From Bemisia tabaci (lineage: Eukaryota > Arthropoda > Insecta > Hemiptera > Aleyrodidae): 64,000 bases of DNA. Positions within the stretch are counted from its first letter, which is position 1; each line of letters opens with the position of its first letter. The translations under genes and the position numbers were made by a program. Under the pieces are notes generated by a model. That model did no database searches, had not been told where the DNA came from, and saw only the letters and a program-made list of their open reading frames with translations. Where the stretch lies: assembly GCF_918797505.1 (NCBI RefSeq), contig NC_092798.1, forward strand, positions 50,862,985 through 50,926,984. Reading direction: 5' to 3'. Positions 1 to 13,200 of this stretch are shown in pieces.

Positions 1-59
1 TTTTTTTATCATAAAACCAAAACCAACAGTTGTTTGGCAAACAGGGACTCTCTGTAAGG

Positions 60-230
60 ACTAAATTTTGCGCTTGGGAACAGCAATTTCTATCTCTGTC
101 TAGAAACATTGTATGTACCATTAGTTTTCCTAAGCACATAAGTGTTTTTACGGATGCGCCAGAAATTAAAGTTCCTAATTGCAAAATGGAATCCATTTCT
201 ATTTTGCTTTTAGATTTGTAGCATTGTGTA
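60..230 (+). repeat. Dispersed repeat, copy A
   Basis: The stretch reading TTAGTTTTCCTAAGCACATA and flanking bases reappears in diverged form on the - strand at about 24000-24190 (TTAGTTTCCTTATGCACATA). The similarity runs over roughly 150 bases, with several substitutions and small gaps. No terminal repeats were identified, so the class is unknown. Confidence 0.55.
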
Positions 231-1109
231 TTGCATAAGAATCCAATGATTATAAGCTCAACGGTTGAGTTGATTTGTTCTGTCTCAATGGAAAACAAAA
301 CATTCGGCATAGACTAATTTGGAACTTACTGTCTAAAAAAAGCTCAGGTAGCCCCTAGTTGGAAATGTTTTACAGTTAGTTTGAAGTGACTCTTAATGGG
401 TCCGTTGCATGCAAAGAGTAGCCATGTAAATAGATCTTAAAGGGGTAAAATTGAACAAAAATCACAATGATAACATTAAAAAAGTCTTGAATCTACACCT
501 GAAAGTGCAATTTGCATAGTTTGAACAAGCAACGGCAACTCTGACAACTTGCGGTTTATAAAAAGTGACATTTCTAACATAACCTACAGATCATTGAAAG
601 AGAGAGATGGTGTGTATGGACATGTATCACTATCATGGTTTGTATGTAAACAAAACAAATATACAACAATAATGAATTTGGCAACTACTGGTAACTACCG
701 AGGCAGCCTGAAGTTGCCGTTTGCTCTTTCTGGTGTTTGTAAAACTGCCTTCAGAAGAGGAAAATTTGAAATGGTATGATCCAAAGGAAGCAAGTGGCGC
801 ACCAAGGAGTGAATTTTAGACTTTTCCATTGTGACCATCGTAATCTTCGTGCCATTTTACCCTTCAAAAACCTCACACGGCTGTATCTTTTGCGTGCAAC
901 AAGCCTACCGGACATTTTCATTCTTAAGCTGCATTAGTCTACTAAAAGTTTCGAAAAAAAAACGAAATTTTTCAAAATTTCAAAACTTCACTGAAATTGC
1001 CAAAAAGAAAGTGGTGATATTTTGAAGCGTCAAGAATGCTTGCGAGTATATCTGCTAATCTGAGCAACTTATTTGAACTTTATAAATATTGTTGCACTCA
1101 ACCCTAGCA

Positions 1110-1110
<1 letters not shown>

Positions 1111-1141
<31 letters not shown>

Positions 1142-1142
1142 T
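1111..1142. repeat. ATT trinucleotide microsatellite
   Basis: About ten tandem copies of the trinucleotide ATT lie in a KDM5 intron, roughly 90 bases upstream of an acceptor. Confidence 0.9.
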
Positions 1143-1229
1143 CTCCAAATCCTGGGCTTTTAAATTTTCATATTGACCACTTGTCAAGAAAGCATGGTTC
1201 TTAATGCTTCACTTCTCTTTTTCTTTCAG

Positions 1230-4200
1230 ATCACAATGGGCCGAGATTGTATCAGTCATTATTCAAGTATGAGACGAACGAATGTATTCTCTCATGATGA
1301 GCTCACGGTCAAATTAGCGTTAATAGCAAACTCCTTGCCTCCTGGGGTAAGAGCAGCAACTTTTGAAGATCTCAAGAGAATGATCGAATCTGAAAAAAGT
1401 TATTTAGAGAAAGTCACCAAGAAGGTAATGTAAAATTTTCTATTTTTGATTTAGTTATATCTGCTGATACTAATAATGCCAAACCAGGGCTCTCAGCTAT
1501 CTGAAATACCAGAATTTATCCTGGCATTTTTTAGGTATTTAGGAAAATCTGGAAAAGCATCATAGAATTTGAGTAAAATTTGTTGATTCTGATATTATCT
1601 GTGGAACCATTAAGTTCTTTTATTCTTGTTTGAATCCCCCCCCCCCCCTTTTTATCCTGGAAATCATGAAATTCTTAAGTAAAACTATATGTAAATTGAT
1701 TTAAGTAGAGTCTGAAAATTAGGTATGTGCCTGATAAATACTCCATATTTCTCTTTAATAGCATAAATTTCTATCAATTTTCCAAGGAACAAGTTTCTCA
1801 AAATTTTCAATCTCCGACCATTACATCATATATCATTCAATATTTGCATGAATTTTACTGCACTTTGAAAAAACAACCAAATTCCAATTGTAACCGTCTG
1901 GTTCCTAAATTCCCTTAAAGATTCCTACAGAATTTTTCTGTTCCTTCATTTCGAATTCCTCATTTTATTTTTACAGGGAATAACTAAATGGGTGAAAGTA
2001 AACCATGAAGCTCTCTCTGATGATCATCGACTGTGTGCCCATTGCAAAACGACGGTCTATCTGTCTGCCATTAGCTGTCAGTGTAAATTAGGATGCCTGA
2101 GGCACATTAATGATCTATGCAATGACTGTCCTGTTAGTAAATGGACGCTAAGGTATGTGTTCCTCGCTCTGAATCCCAATTTAGCATGACAACTTCTTCA
2201 CATTGAGAGAAAGAGGTTTGAAGTTTTATTTCTCCTTCAAACTCAATATCAGAGATAATAAATTTTTTCATACTGATTCATCTTGAACAAGTTTATCATG
2301 CTCCAAAAGCATTTTGCTGATTCAAAATCAAATTAACTAGATTTCAACTGATGAGATATCAAAACCAGTGGAAGGAGCAGAATTAATGAAACAATTTCTG
2401 AACTAGTGCACATTACTTGCTGAGTAAAGTTTCTTGCCATAACTTAGAATCTTGTTTAGAACGATCTGTTTTTTGTTTTTTTTTCCAGATATCAGTATTC
2501 TGTCGATGAGCTGTTTGAAATCTACTCAAAATTACAAACAACTATCAGAGAATTTGACAGTTGGAAGAAGACCGTAGTCCAAGGGCTGAAAGAAAAACCG
2601 CCAAAATATAGTAAGATTTTATTTCTTTTTGTAGTCAGTCTTTCTAAATATATGTTGAAAAGGAACTTCAGATTTGTAGATTTTGTGCGATATTAATTTA
2701 CTTATATTACTTTTCTTACGATTTACTCCTCGCAATGTGTGAAATTGATTATTCTTCTATTTCAATACCATGAGTAGTAAGTATTCGTTCAAACGGAAGC
2801 AGTCTCAAGACTGCTGTCCATGAATAGAAATACATGTCCTTTGAATTGATGGAGAGTTTTTTCTAGTGATTTTTCGTTAAAAAAGGAAGTGTATAGCGTT
2901 ACAAAAATTTCGGTTGTTAAGGCCGAATTACTTTTGCAGGCATGATTTATCCCATTTATCAGGCTTTTAACCCAATAATGTATTGAAACTTAAGGCCAAA
3001 AATGAATTTAAGTAATCTATTGTCAGAGGACTACTGGGCTGAACTAAATTTAATGTACATCTCTTGGTTTGATTCTAGCTTTGAAAACTTTAATTACACT
3101 TAAAAAAGAAGCTATTGCCAAAAATTATACCTTCGGGGATGTTTACCGACTTCTGTCAAAAACAGTGTCTGCAGCGCGAAGTAAAGTCAAGAGGATAGCT
3201 CAACTTAGAGAAGAAATCAAAGCAGCTAAGTAAGCACTAGAATTTGTTATTTCTTTCATTTCTTTGTGAAAACATTTTCTACGAATATACTGAAAAAAAT
3301 TGTAAATATTATTTTTTCTTATCAATCTTGATTGTATTTTTTTCACTGTCTATGGTGAAAAAATTTTGTGAGAAAATTCAAAATTAAGATTTTGTAATTG
3401 CATAGACACATGTTGACGGTGTAAGTTTTCTGCAACCATGTTTCTCGCTTTACGACTTTGCAGACCTCCTGTCCCACTAAAGTTTTTAAATGAAAAGCCA
3501 CTCAACGGCAATTCTTATAAACTGCCATGATATTTCTTCTTCGTGCGAAGATTCTGTGAAAACTTCAAGGAACAATGTTGATTTGTTCTCTCTTTAAAAA
3601 ATAAAATAGGAGCGGAGATTTCCAAACACCGCAAACGAGATACATAGTCGTGAACTTACACCGGCAATATATTTTATGAACGTCCTTGTGAACATAAAAA
3701 ACCCTCAAAAACAACAAACCAAACCAGACTTATGATTGAACAAACTTTGCAGCTCCTAAACATTAGTATTGAGTGATAGCTGATTTAGGTTCCAGACAAC
3801 CATGTTTTGGGCTTAAAATCAGCAGTTTTTATGCTTTAAAGAACTTAGCACGTAAAATTAAATTCAATGGAACTTTGATGCATGCAAATCTTATCTGCGT
3901 GGTTCTTTTTTGATTTAATTAATTTGTATACTCTTCTTTTCATTTATCAGATTATTCAACTGTAATGCAAATTTTTGCTCTCTTTTAGCCCAAAAATGAA
4001 CTAAGCCTCTTGAATCTTATTCATTGAGATATTTGAAAGAGTGTTCAGTTGAGAACTAAAATTTCAACTTTTTTTACCCTTCTTGATGAAAATCAGTTTT
4101 ATGCCACAATTGCCTGATGCTTCCAGGCCCCTTTTCCCACAGATAATCCCCCCCCCCCCCTAAATTTTCTTAAGAAATAATAGCATCTTTTTAATCCTCG

Positions 4201-7200
4201 AAAACTTTAATATTCAAACGCATTGATATCCTGATTTATGTATTTTCCAGAACAAACGGGACTGATGAAGTGCAATTTAAGTATGATGTTGATGGCCTTT
4301 GTGAGCTACATGAAGAGATCGCATCAGTTCCATGCGTAATTCCTGAAATCAGTATCATTGACAACATGATAGCCAAAGGGAAAAGTTTCCGGCGTGTGGC
4401 GAATGCAACGCTGAAGAAGAATGTCTCCAGCTTAAACCCCAAATTGGTGCAAGAATTAATCTGTAAAGGCTATGAAATAGGATTGAATTTCGAAGAAATG
4501 CCGAAGCTAAAATCAGTAAGTTTCGTCTATAAGTTGTCGTCAAATTTCTTTTTGGCGACGTTTTAATAGCCATCAATAAACTGTGTGGATTCTTATTTTC
4601 TTAGTCGGACACACTCAAATTAAGCGAGGTTGATAGTAAAAACGTTAATCTCAAAACCTTGCCGAAGTTTTATCATTTGATGCTAAGTTTTAGCATAACG
4701 CTACCATGAGATATTATTAAACGAACCGGAAGTCATTCATTCAAATTCTAACTCACTAGAAAATGTGAGTTTGAGTCAATAATTTCCAATTTCCTTTTCA
4801 TTTGTGCATTATTGTCTTCATAGTTTATTTAATCAGTTTTTCTCAGTTTTATTTTGTACTAACACGGTTGTATTTTGTATTTTGTTTTAATTGTTGTTGA
4901 TGTACAATGATTTCAGTTTATTACTTGTTTTAATGTTTAAAATCACACTAATGTTTGACCTCTTCTCTGCTTGTTCTTTAGTTGTATGAGCAATGTTGTT
5001 GGCTGGACAAGTATAGTGAAATGATGAAAAACCCGCAGAAAATGACTCTAGAGGCTGTAGAGAGTTTGCTACGAGAGTGTATGAAACTGATGGTAGCACC
5101 AGAAGTTGAATTAGCCTTGGCTGTTCTAGATAAACACTACAAGAATATGCTATCATGGGTGAACAAAGTAGATAAAGCTCTCAAATCTAAGTGAGTACCA
5201 TGAATGCATTAGCCTGTGTCACACTACCAAAACACTCCATCAAAATGTCAAGGTCGAGTGCTGTGATTGGTCCAAGTTGTCGAATAAGCCAATCACAACA
5301 CCTGACCTTGATATTTTGATGGCTAGTTTTGATAGTGTGACACAGGCCTTTTGTCTTTATTCTCCAATTTATGCATATCTACATATGTTTGGTCGTTGAA
5401 TCGGAAAATTATCCTGGTTTTCCCCTATCTTACATAGATTTTCTTAAAAATTGAATATCCGCCCAGAAAAGCTTGATTTGTGAAGAAGATCCTGATTTTT
5501 TCAAGGGAAACTGAAACGACTGAAAACAACGAAGGTTATCTTTTAATCCGCTCTGAAAATCTACCAGGAGTCTGCTGCTAACTTTTTAACCCGCATTTGA
5601 CCAGTGTTTTGGAGGAGCCTCATCAAAAATTGAAAAATGCCAGTAATTTTTATCATTATTTTTTACTTCAAGTAATATGTCTGATTCCATGCTCCTAACT
5701 GTATATATTTTGATTATTTTGATTTGTATTTTTCATTTACAAAGCATTATTATGTACTTCATTTGCCCTGCTCTGGCGGAAGACTCTTGCAAAACTCTAT
5801 GCAGTCAAGTAAAAATCATTTTATGGAAGTACAAGAGCTTATTTACATGTATATTTAATCGTCTTATACATCTATCTACCTCTTGTTTTCAGGAACAATG
5901 TTGAGTACTTGCAAGATTTATGGAAAGAGGGAAAGTCTGTTCCTGGTTGTGCCCAAACACGCGAACAGCTCAAAGAAACCTTGGAAACTGCTCAGGAATG
6001 GTTAGAAAAATACAATGAAGCTGTTGTGAGTACACACCCTTTGTTTTATTTTACACTAGATATCTATTTAATTTTGTTCTATTTCATCTAAAGTACAAAA
6101 TCACAAGCTTAAGAAGCATAATTTTAGAAACAAGTCTCTGAATTTTAGGGCTGTGCGAATAGTGAATTTTCCAAACGAAGCGAATAGCGAATAATTTCGG
6201 CAACTATTCGCAAATAGGGAAGCGAATAGCGAATAATTTAAGTCAATTATTCACAGCTACAAATAGTAAAACGAATAATTTGAAATGACTTTTAAAGTGT
6301 GAAAATTCGCGAATATTACAAAAGACGACCAAAAAAGAAATGTGATTAATTTTTTTAAGAATTTTCCATTTGCTCATTCACCTGCACAGAAAACAATGAA
6401 ATGCTATGATAGTAGCCTAGGCTGTTAAGATTGTGTCGGAAGATCCCTGGATGCTGGCTTGACTGTCCCTGCAGTTACGTATGCATTCCCAGGATTTGAA
6501 GTTAACTGCGCGGGCAGTCAAGCTAGTATCGAAGGATCACCAGACACATTATAGTATTTTATTTTTTCGGTATGAATGAAAATGTGTTTATGAACTTTTT
6601 TTTTTCTATTTCAGACATTTCTGTGTCTTTCAATCCTTAATTTGGGCTCTTTGCATATTCCCCCAATTGCGCTCGCTGTTCGTAAACTCGGTAAAGTCGG
6701 TAAAGATCAAAGGATATCCGCCTTTCGCGATGTCTCGGATGGAAGCAGAAGCCTTGCGCAGATCCTTGCAACGTTTCCCGATTGCTACTCGGAAATTCGT
6801 TATTTTTGATGGCGCGAATATTTGAAAATTCGTTCTTCGTGACGGCGCGAATATTTGAAATTGTCAGTTCAAAAATTCACTATTCGCGACGGCGCGATTA
6901 TTCGCACTTTGCGAATAGTGCGCGAAGCAGAAGAAGCGAAAATTCGCGGCGCGAATAGTCGGAATTGCAAATATTAGCACAGCCTTACTGAATTCTAATG
7001 AAAACAATACAGCAATCACACGAGCACCATAAATTATGAAATTCCTGAAACTTGTGGGCCCAGCACTAGTCTACCATCCTGTTACACCAGTATGTAAAAT
7101 TCAATTTGCTGCACAAAATGGTTTCATAATTTGTTTTTGAACAATTTTTAACATTTTACCAAAAAAAGAAAAAACAGTATTTGCTGATGCCCAATTTTTT

Positions 7201-10200
7201 AATGCGCAGCTACTAATACCATGCATTATCTGAAATTTATGATGGTAGTTAAGTCGCAAGAGTACTAATATTCTCTTTATATTTACAGGATTGCACAGTG
7301 CTGTCACCATTCTTGGAAGAATTAATTAAATTAATTGACGATGCGAAAGATATCCCTGTTAACTTAGAACCTCTTAGTACAATCAAAACCAAAGTCGCCC
7401 AAACTAACATGTGGAAGCGTGAAATGGAATGTGCATTTCTAATGCAAAATTCACAATTTTCACTCATGGATGTAAGTATTTCTGCCGATATTTGTTCACA
7501 ACTTTTCTGAAAAATGAAACTTTTTTTTCAACATCCTACAGAAAATTAACTGTCAGGATGGTAAAAAAATTTTATTTGAGATTCAGCAATTTCCAGTTTT
7601 AATCTTCAAGAATCAATAAAAGTTCTCACTGATCTTTTAACTATGTATCGTAAAGTTAATAGTAGTAGTATAGTCCTAAGTAGTCATTTTTACACAATTT
7701 TCACAATGCATCAAGATTGAAAAAAAATGGTGAAAATCATCCTTTCTGTACGGCTTTTTAATTTTTTTATTTGTTTTTATTATTTTTATGTGTCTTTGTT
7801 TCATAAGTATCTTTTTAAATGTTTTGTAATCAAGAAAATTAACCTGAATTATTAAAATATGACTAGTTTACGGCTATGCCTAAGAAAAAATGCTGTATGA
7901 ACTTTTGGATGTTGTCAAATTTTTCCTGGTAAAAAATTAAATTTGAAGAAGTGGTGTAAATGTTTTTCTTTGCAATTTTCAGATATTTTAAATTAAATTT
8001 CTGGAAAAATGGTCAAAATTTTTTAACTAAGAAGAAAATATCTTGATTTTAAGTAAACTGTTTCAATTAAAAATCTAAGCAAAAAAGTTCTTTTTCAATC
8101 CAATGAAATTTTTTCTAATTTAAAAAAACGGTTTTAAACTATTTTTTAGCGCTAAGCATAAAATTCTCTGAAAAATTGGAAGACAAACTATAAACGTTTC
8201 CTTAATAAATCCTTCCTTGAAGGGAAATTTGGCAACATCTCAAGGCTTATAAAGCATATTTTTTCATAGGATAGCAGTCTAGAAGAAGTCGCCAGAAACA
8301 TTTCGGAAAATTTTTTGATTGTCCTCACTTTCTGGTTAATAGTGGAAGATGGTGAAATTCAGGCATTATTCAGGTTTCTGCATCATTTGTTAAGTTTGTG
8401 CCTGTGGTTTTTTCCATTTTATCACTTTTTAAAGTTCAATTTTCCTTGATTGAGTGTTTCTTGAGGTCCAAACCTCCATTTTTTCTAACTGACGTTTTTT
8501 TTTGCAGATTTTTGCTCCTAGAAACAAGGAAAGTTATGTAGAATTCTGTCAAGATACTGAACCGGCAGAGGATGTGTCTTACCCATTCCTCTTTCACAAT
8601 GTACTTATTCAAAAGGATGTTTCGAGGGATAAAATTATTGAAGCCTACCAAGTAAGTAATTGAATTCATACTTCAGTCAGGTCAGCATTCTTAGAGATCC
8701 AAAATTCAGGAAAAGCACCTTTATGTAAATGGCCCTTTAATGGATATCATCCGAAACATACTCTGATGTGAGTTTTTTTTCAAAGGAAGCACAAAATTTT
8801 AGAACAGCTTCCCTCCCTATCCAGTGCCTTTTTTTTTATCTTACTAAGCAGGGAGAATGTTTCTAGTAAATGGCAAATAAAAACAATGGACCTCCATATT
8901 AGGTATAAATTGAAGTTTTCTGATATTTGTTCCTATTTCAATGTTTTACATAAAAAATTATGCGGGCAATGAAAATTATTGACATTAACTCCTGACCAAG
9001 ATAGTAATGTTTTTATTTTGCACTTTCTATGAAAAATTTGAATGTCCTGCTACATGAATCAAATTGTGAACCACAACGGTTTTGGCAGACCTCTTAATCC
9101 AGGAGTATCTCTCTTCTGTCCTGTCTTGTTGAAAAAGTAAACAGTATGTAATAGCTGAGCTAAAGCGCTGAGAGAGTTATTGCCATGTTCATACTGCAGA
9201 TACCGTTACGGGAACGTTTACTCTGCGTTTTAACTTATGTAGATTAATGTTTTTTTATGAGCAGGAATTTTTAATTTATGCATTGAAAAATGTTAATAGC
9301 TTGGTATGGAGTTACTTTCAATAATTATTAATTATTGTTGAATAAATCGCACTCCACGAGAAATTTTAATGAGAAAACATATTGTAATGCTAAAATTCCC
9401 ACCTTGTCTCCTCTATTATTCTTTCTGTCATTTTTATTTTTCTGTTTCTCTCGTTTTGCTTGCAGAACACTTTAATTTTTATTTTTGTTTTTATTTTATA
9501 TCATTTTTTTTTTGCATTAATAATAAGGTGGCTGCAACTAATAGATAGCACATTAGCTTCTAATGAAAACAATCCTACTCGCTCAGTATGAGAATGATAA
9601 AGTACTATGCAGCTTCAAACAAAGATTTTAAAATAGCAAATCATCATTAACATATTATTATATATATTGTTTCCACATTGTTTAAAATCTTAATATTTTT
9701 TTGTTCTCTTTTTCAGCATTTGCAAAATGAGGAAATCGTCATGATAAACAAAATTCGAGAAGAGAATAAACACAAATTTTTAAATAACACATCCTCTACC
9801 AAATTCTGCTTCTGTCATGAGCCTGCCAAAGGAGTGATGAAGCAGTGTTTCCTCTGTCTGAATTGGTTCCATAGTAAGTTTCCCTCTGCGCTATTTTTTG
9901 GTAATCGAGTCTTTGTGTCTTTTTCATGCTGACTTATTACCATGTGCATGTCAAAGCTAATCTTCAGTTAAAAACTAAACGGACGCAAACTCTTAACAGT
10001 GCCTCCACATTTTAACCTGTTACATTCAGCAACACACATTTTTTGTGCGGCTTGACGGATATTATTTATAGAAAGCCTAACAATGGATGAAGTTAAGGAA
10101 AGCAGCTTCGAAAAATGAAATTACAGTGCTTGCTACTCTTTCCCCAACTTTTAGAGCCTCCTAGTCTCTACAGTTTCTCGATATCTCAATAGCCAAGTCT

Positions 10201-13200
10201 TCTTGTCACTGCCCATACGAAGGAATGTGTCTTGTCTGGGCTGTTTTACTTTTATGATCATTTTAATTTTATGATCATTTTAATTTTTCAAGAGAAAACT
10301 GTGACAAGAATTAATTTGAAAATTTTAGAGTCTATTCTCACAAGGGAAAGAAAACGTACGAGAAGTTTCAGAAAAATTCTTGTGATGGTTTTCTTTAACA
10401 AATAAGAAATACTGAAACAGCAAAATCTAGATACGTTTCCTCATATAGGAGATGACTGTATTTTCAAAATAATGCTTATACATCCATAAAGTGTTAGTAC
10501 TTATGGAGAATTAAGACAATGATGGAGTTTTTTAGCCATCGTGCGTAAAAATTTCAGCTTAAAGCTGAATGAAAATTATTGAGAATTGTTTAAAATTAAG
10601 CTACTGTTGAAGATGAAAGCAGTCAGGAGAAGAAATCGTCACCTTTTGGCCAAAGTATCACAAGTGATCCGACACCCCCCCCCCCCCACCACGCACGTTC
10701 CTCCTGGAAGAAGGTTGGCGAGAGGGAGTGGAAGGGCAAATCAGGTGGTGTAATCTGCCCGATGGTTTGTGGGAGGATCGTTTCCGATGGCGCTTTGGAG
10801 TCGCAGAGCTCTCTAGCGGCTGAGGTAGCGGCTTGATATTTATATATCACAAGCGCCATATGACATTTCAAAATCCGCCGCCATTATATTTTTTTACAGA
10901 GAAATTTTTCAATGAAGCCGTCCAAAAATTTCACTGAATTTTCTTCGTGCTCATGATAAAATTCAGTGAAAAATTCAAACAGATTCAACCAATAATTTCT
11001 CAGTAAAAAATAAAATAGCAGCCGAAATTTTGAAACGTCGCATGGCAATTGTGATACATTTACTTCGGCTGGAAGGTGACGAAATCTCATTTCTCAGAAT
11101 GTTGAAACCCTTAAAAATATTTTTATTTCTTTTCTTTTAACAAATCTTCCTGCACAATCAATCTCTCTGTGTCAGCTGTGGTTTGCTTAGTGCGCCAGAT
11201 TTTGCTTATTTAAGTTTTAATAGTACAGTATTTCGTATAATAAAGGATGTAGCGATTGCTCAATCAAATTTTTCATCATTATATGCTGCTGTAGGGAAAG
11301 GCATGTTTTTTCACGTATTTCACAAAGTCGGAAGAGTTATACACCCAATGCACTGCTGCAGTGAATGCCTTAGTTTAGAAACAAATAGATTGCAGTTCGA
11401 TGCAATAGTCATTCAGGCAGAGTGTTGGTGATTTTGTCTGTATGTTTCAAAAAACTGAAACTGATGTCTCATTATTGAGAGAAAAAGCTCAGAATAGCCT
11501 TCCTGATCGATCATAACTAATGTTGCACCAAATAACACATCTTTTGAGGGAATATCAAGCTTTGACAAGCCTTTTCTCTCTCTAATGAGACATCAGTCTT
11601 AGGCTAAATTTGAAAGTACATCAGCAAAATCGCCAACATTTTGTCTTTAGTTTATATAGGTGGAACCAGGAACGAAATTCAACTTAACCTCCTAATGAAA
11701 ATAATGGTATTTGTTTGTTCTCCTACAGATAAGTGTATAACTGGCTCTAGTCGTAGAAAATGTACATTACCAGATGAAGCGATCACCTGGCAGGTTGACA
11801 AAGACAAATATCTTTGTCCGTGTTGCAAGAGATCAAAGAGGCCCGATTCGGACGATGCACTGGCCAAAGTAACGCACCTGCAGAACTCAGGTCTCAGGTG
11901 TCTTGAAGCTGAGATTCTCTACTGCTTATTGAGGCGCTCTTACCATTGGCAGGTAAGTCCCCCCCTTCCAACATGTTTTTGTGTCCTGTTCAAAGTAGCT
12001 TAAGTGACGAGAAATTCAAAATTGGACCGCCCGCTATTACTTTTTCCCGCTTGAAAGAGTTTTATGAACATTTTGGTGTTGTTTAATGCCAAATCAAATC
12101 ATAAGTATGTTACTTTGGAGTTCAAAGTTAAAAATTGCATTTTTGAGCATATACTTAAATCTCTGCAGTGTTGAGCTCAAATTGTCCGACTATCAAGCAA
12201 CATCATGCTGTTATTGGCTGAAATATGTGCTGAACCATTTGCCTCTAATTCTTCGGTATATCATTGCTTTCAGTCCATAACTCATATTCTGATTTTTCTA
12301 TCCAACTCGATAAAAATAGCTTTCCCAATAAACTTTGCTCCTTTCACCAAGGTCAAGCATCCAAAAAATTTGATGGATTTGTTTTTCCCAGCGCTGCACA
12401 ATCAGTCAAAGCCTTCCTATTCCTTGCTGTTTTTTTGATACTCCGGGGATAAAACTATGTTTCAGTCCTGAAAGTTACATAGTCGTGAAGCGTATGTAGT
12501 GAAATATTTTTGTAGGTATGCAGAAAGTACTCAATTACGATTTACGGCCGATTACGGGAGAAATGTAGAGAAACCTGAAACGGGGGGAAATGTGAAGGCA
12601 GAAGGCATTTAGAATTTTTATTTTTTTAAATTTCAGTATTTTCTCTATTTAAGTCAAATTAATGCGCTATTTTTTGTGAAGAAAACCAGCTAAGTGCATT
12701 ATTTTTGGGAAAGAAACTCCCAAGTCCATTACTTTTTGGAAAGGATACGGTGTAACGCACTCTTTCACACAAAAGAAATAGTCAAGTGCCCATTTCTATG
12801 CGAACATCAGTGCGAAGGCTCCCGTAAAATATGTGAAGGGAAAGTAGCCTCACGCAGATGGCAACTTGAAGGCAAAAGACTCTCTGCACTGTTGCATTTT
12901 TGCTATTTGCACACCTCATGAGCGTACGCATATATTTTCTCATAATATCCTGTAATTTTTGTTCTGTTACAGCAAAAAGCATCCCTACTACTGGATACGC
13001 CAGAAATAGCTGATATTGTAGATGATATAAGCTCTAATATGGATCTGAGGCCTGATGATGGTACCGCTACTTCAAAATTAACGGTGAGGAAACATCCTCT
13101 TTGCTGCATCAAAAATAAAATCACGCTCGCAACTGTTATCTTAAAATCTCTGTGTTAACCACTCACAAGAGTAAAGTGATCTAATTTAATTTTTCAATCA

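Larger units (their letters stand above)
1..1229. other. Intron of KDM5 (5' part outside window)
   Basis: No coding exon is visible before the acceptor at 1228-1229. The stretch holds a diverged dispersed repeat (about 60-230) that recurs in opposite orientation near 24.1 kb, and an ATT microsatellite at 1111-1142. Short open frames here are AT-rich and lack splice support. Confidence 0.6.
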
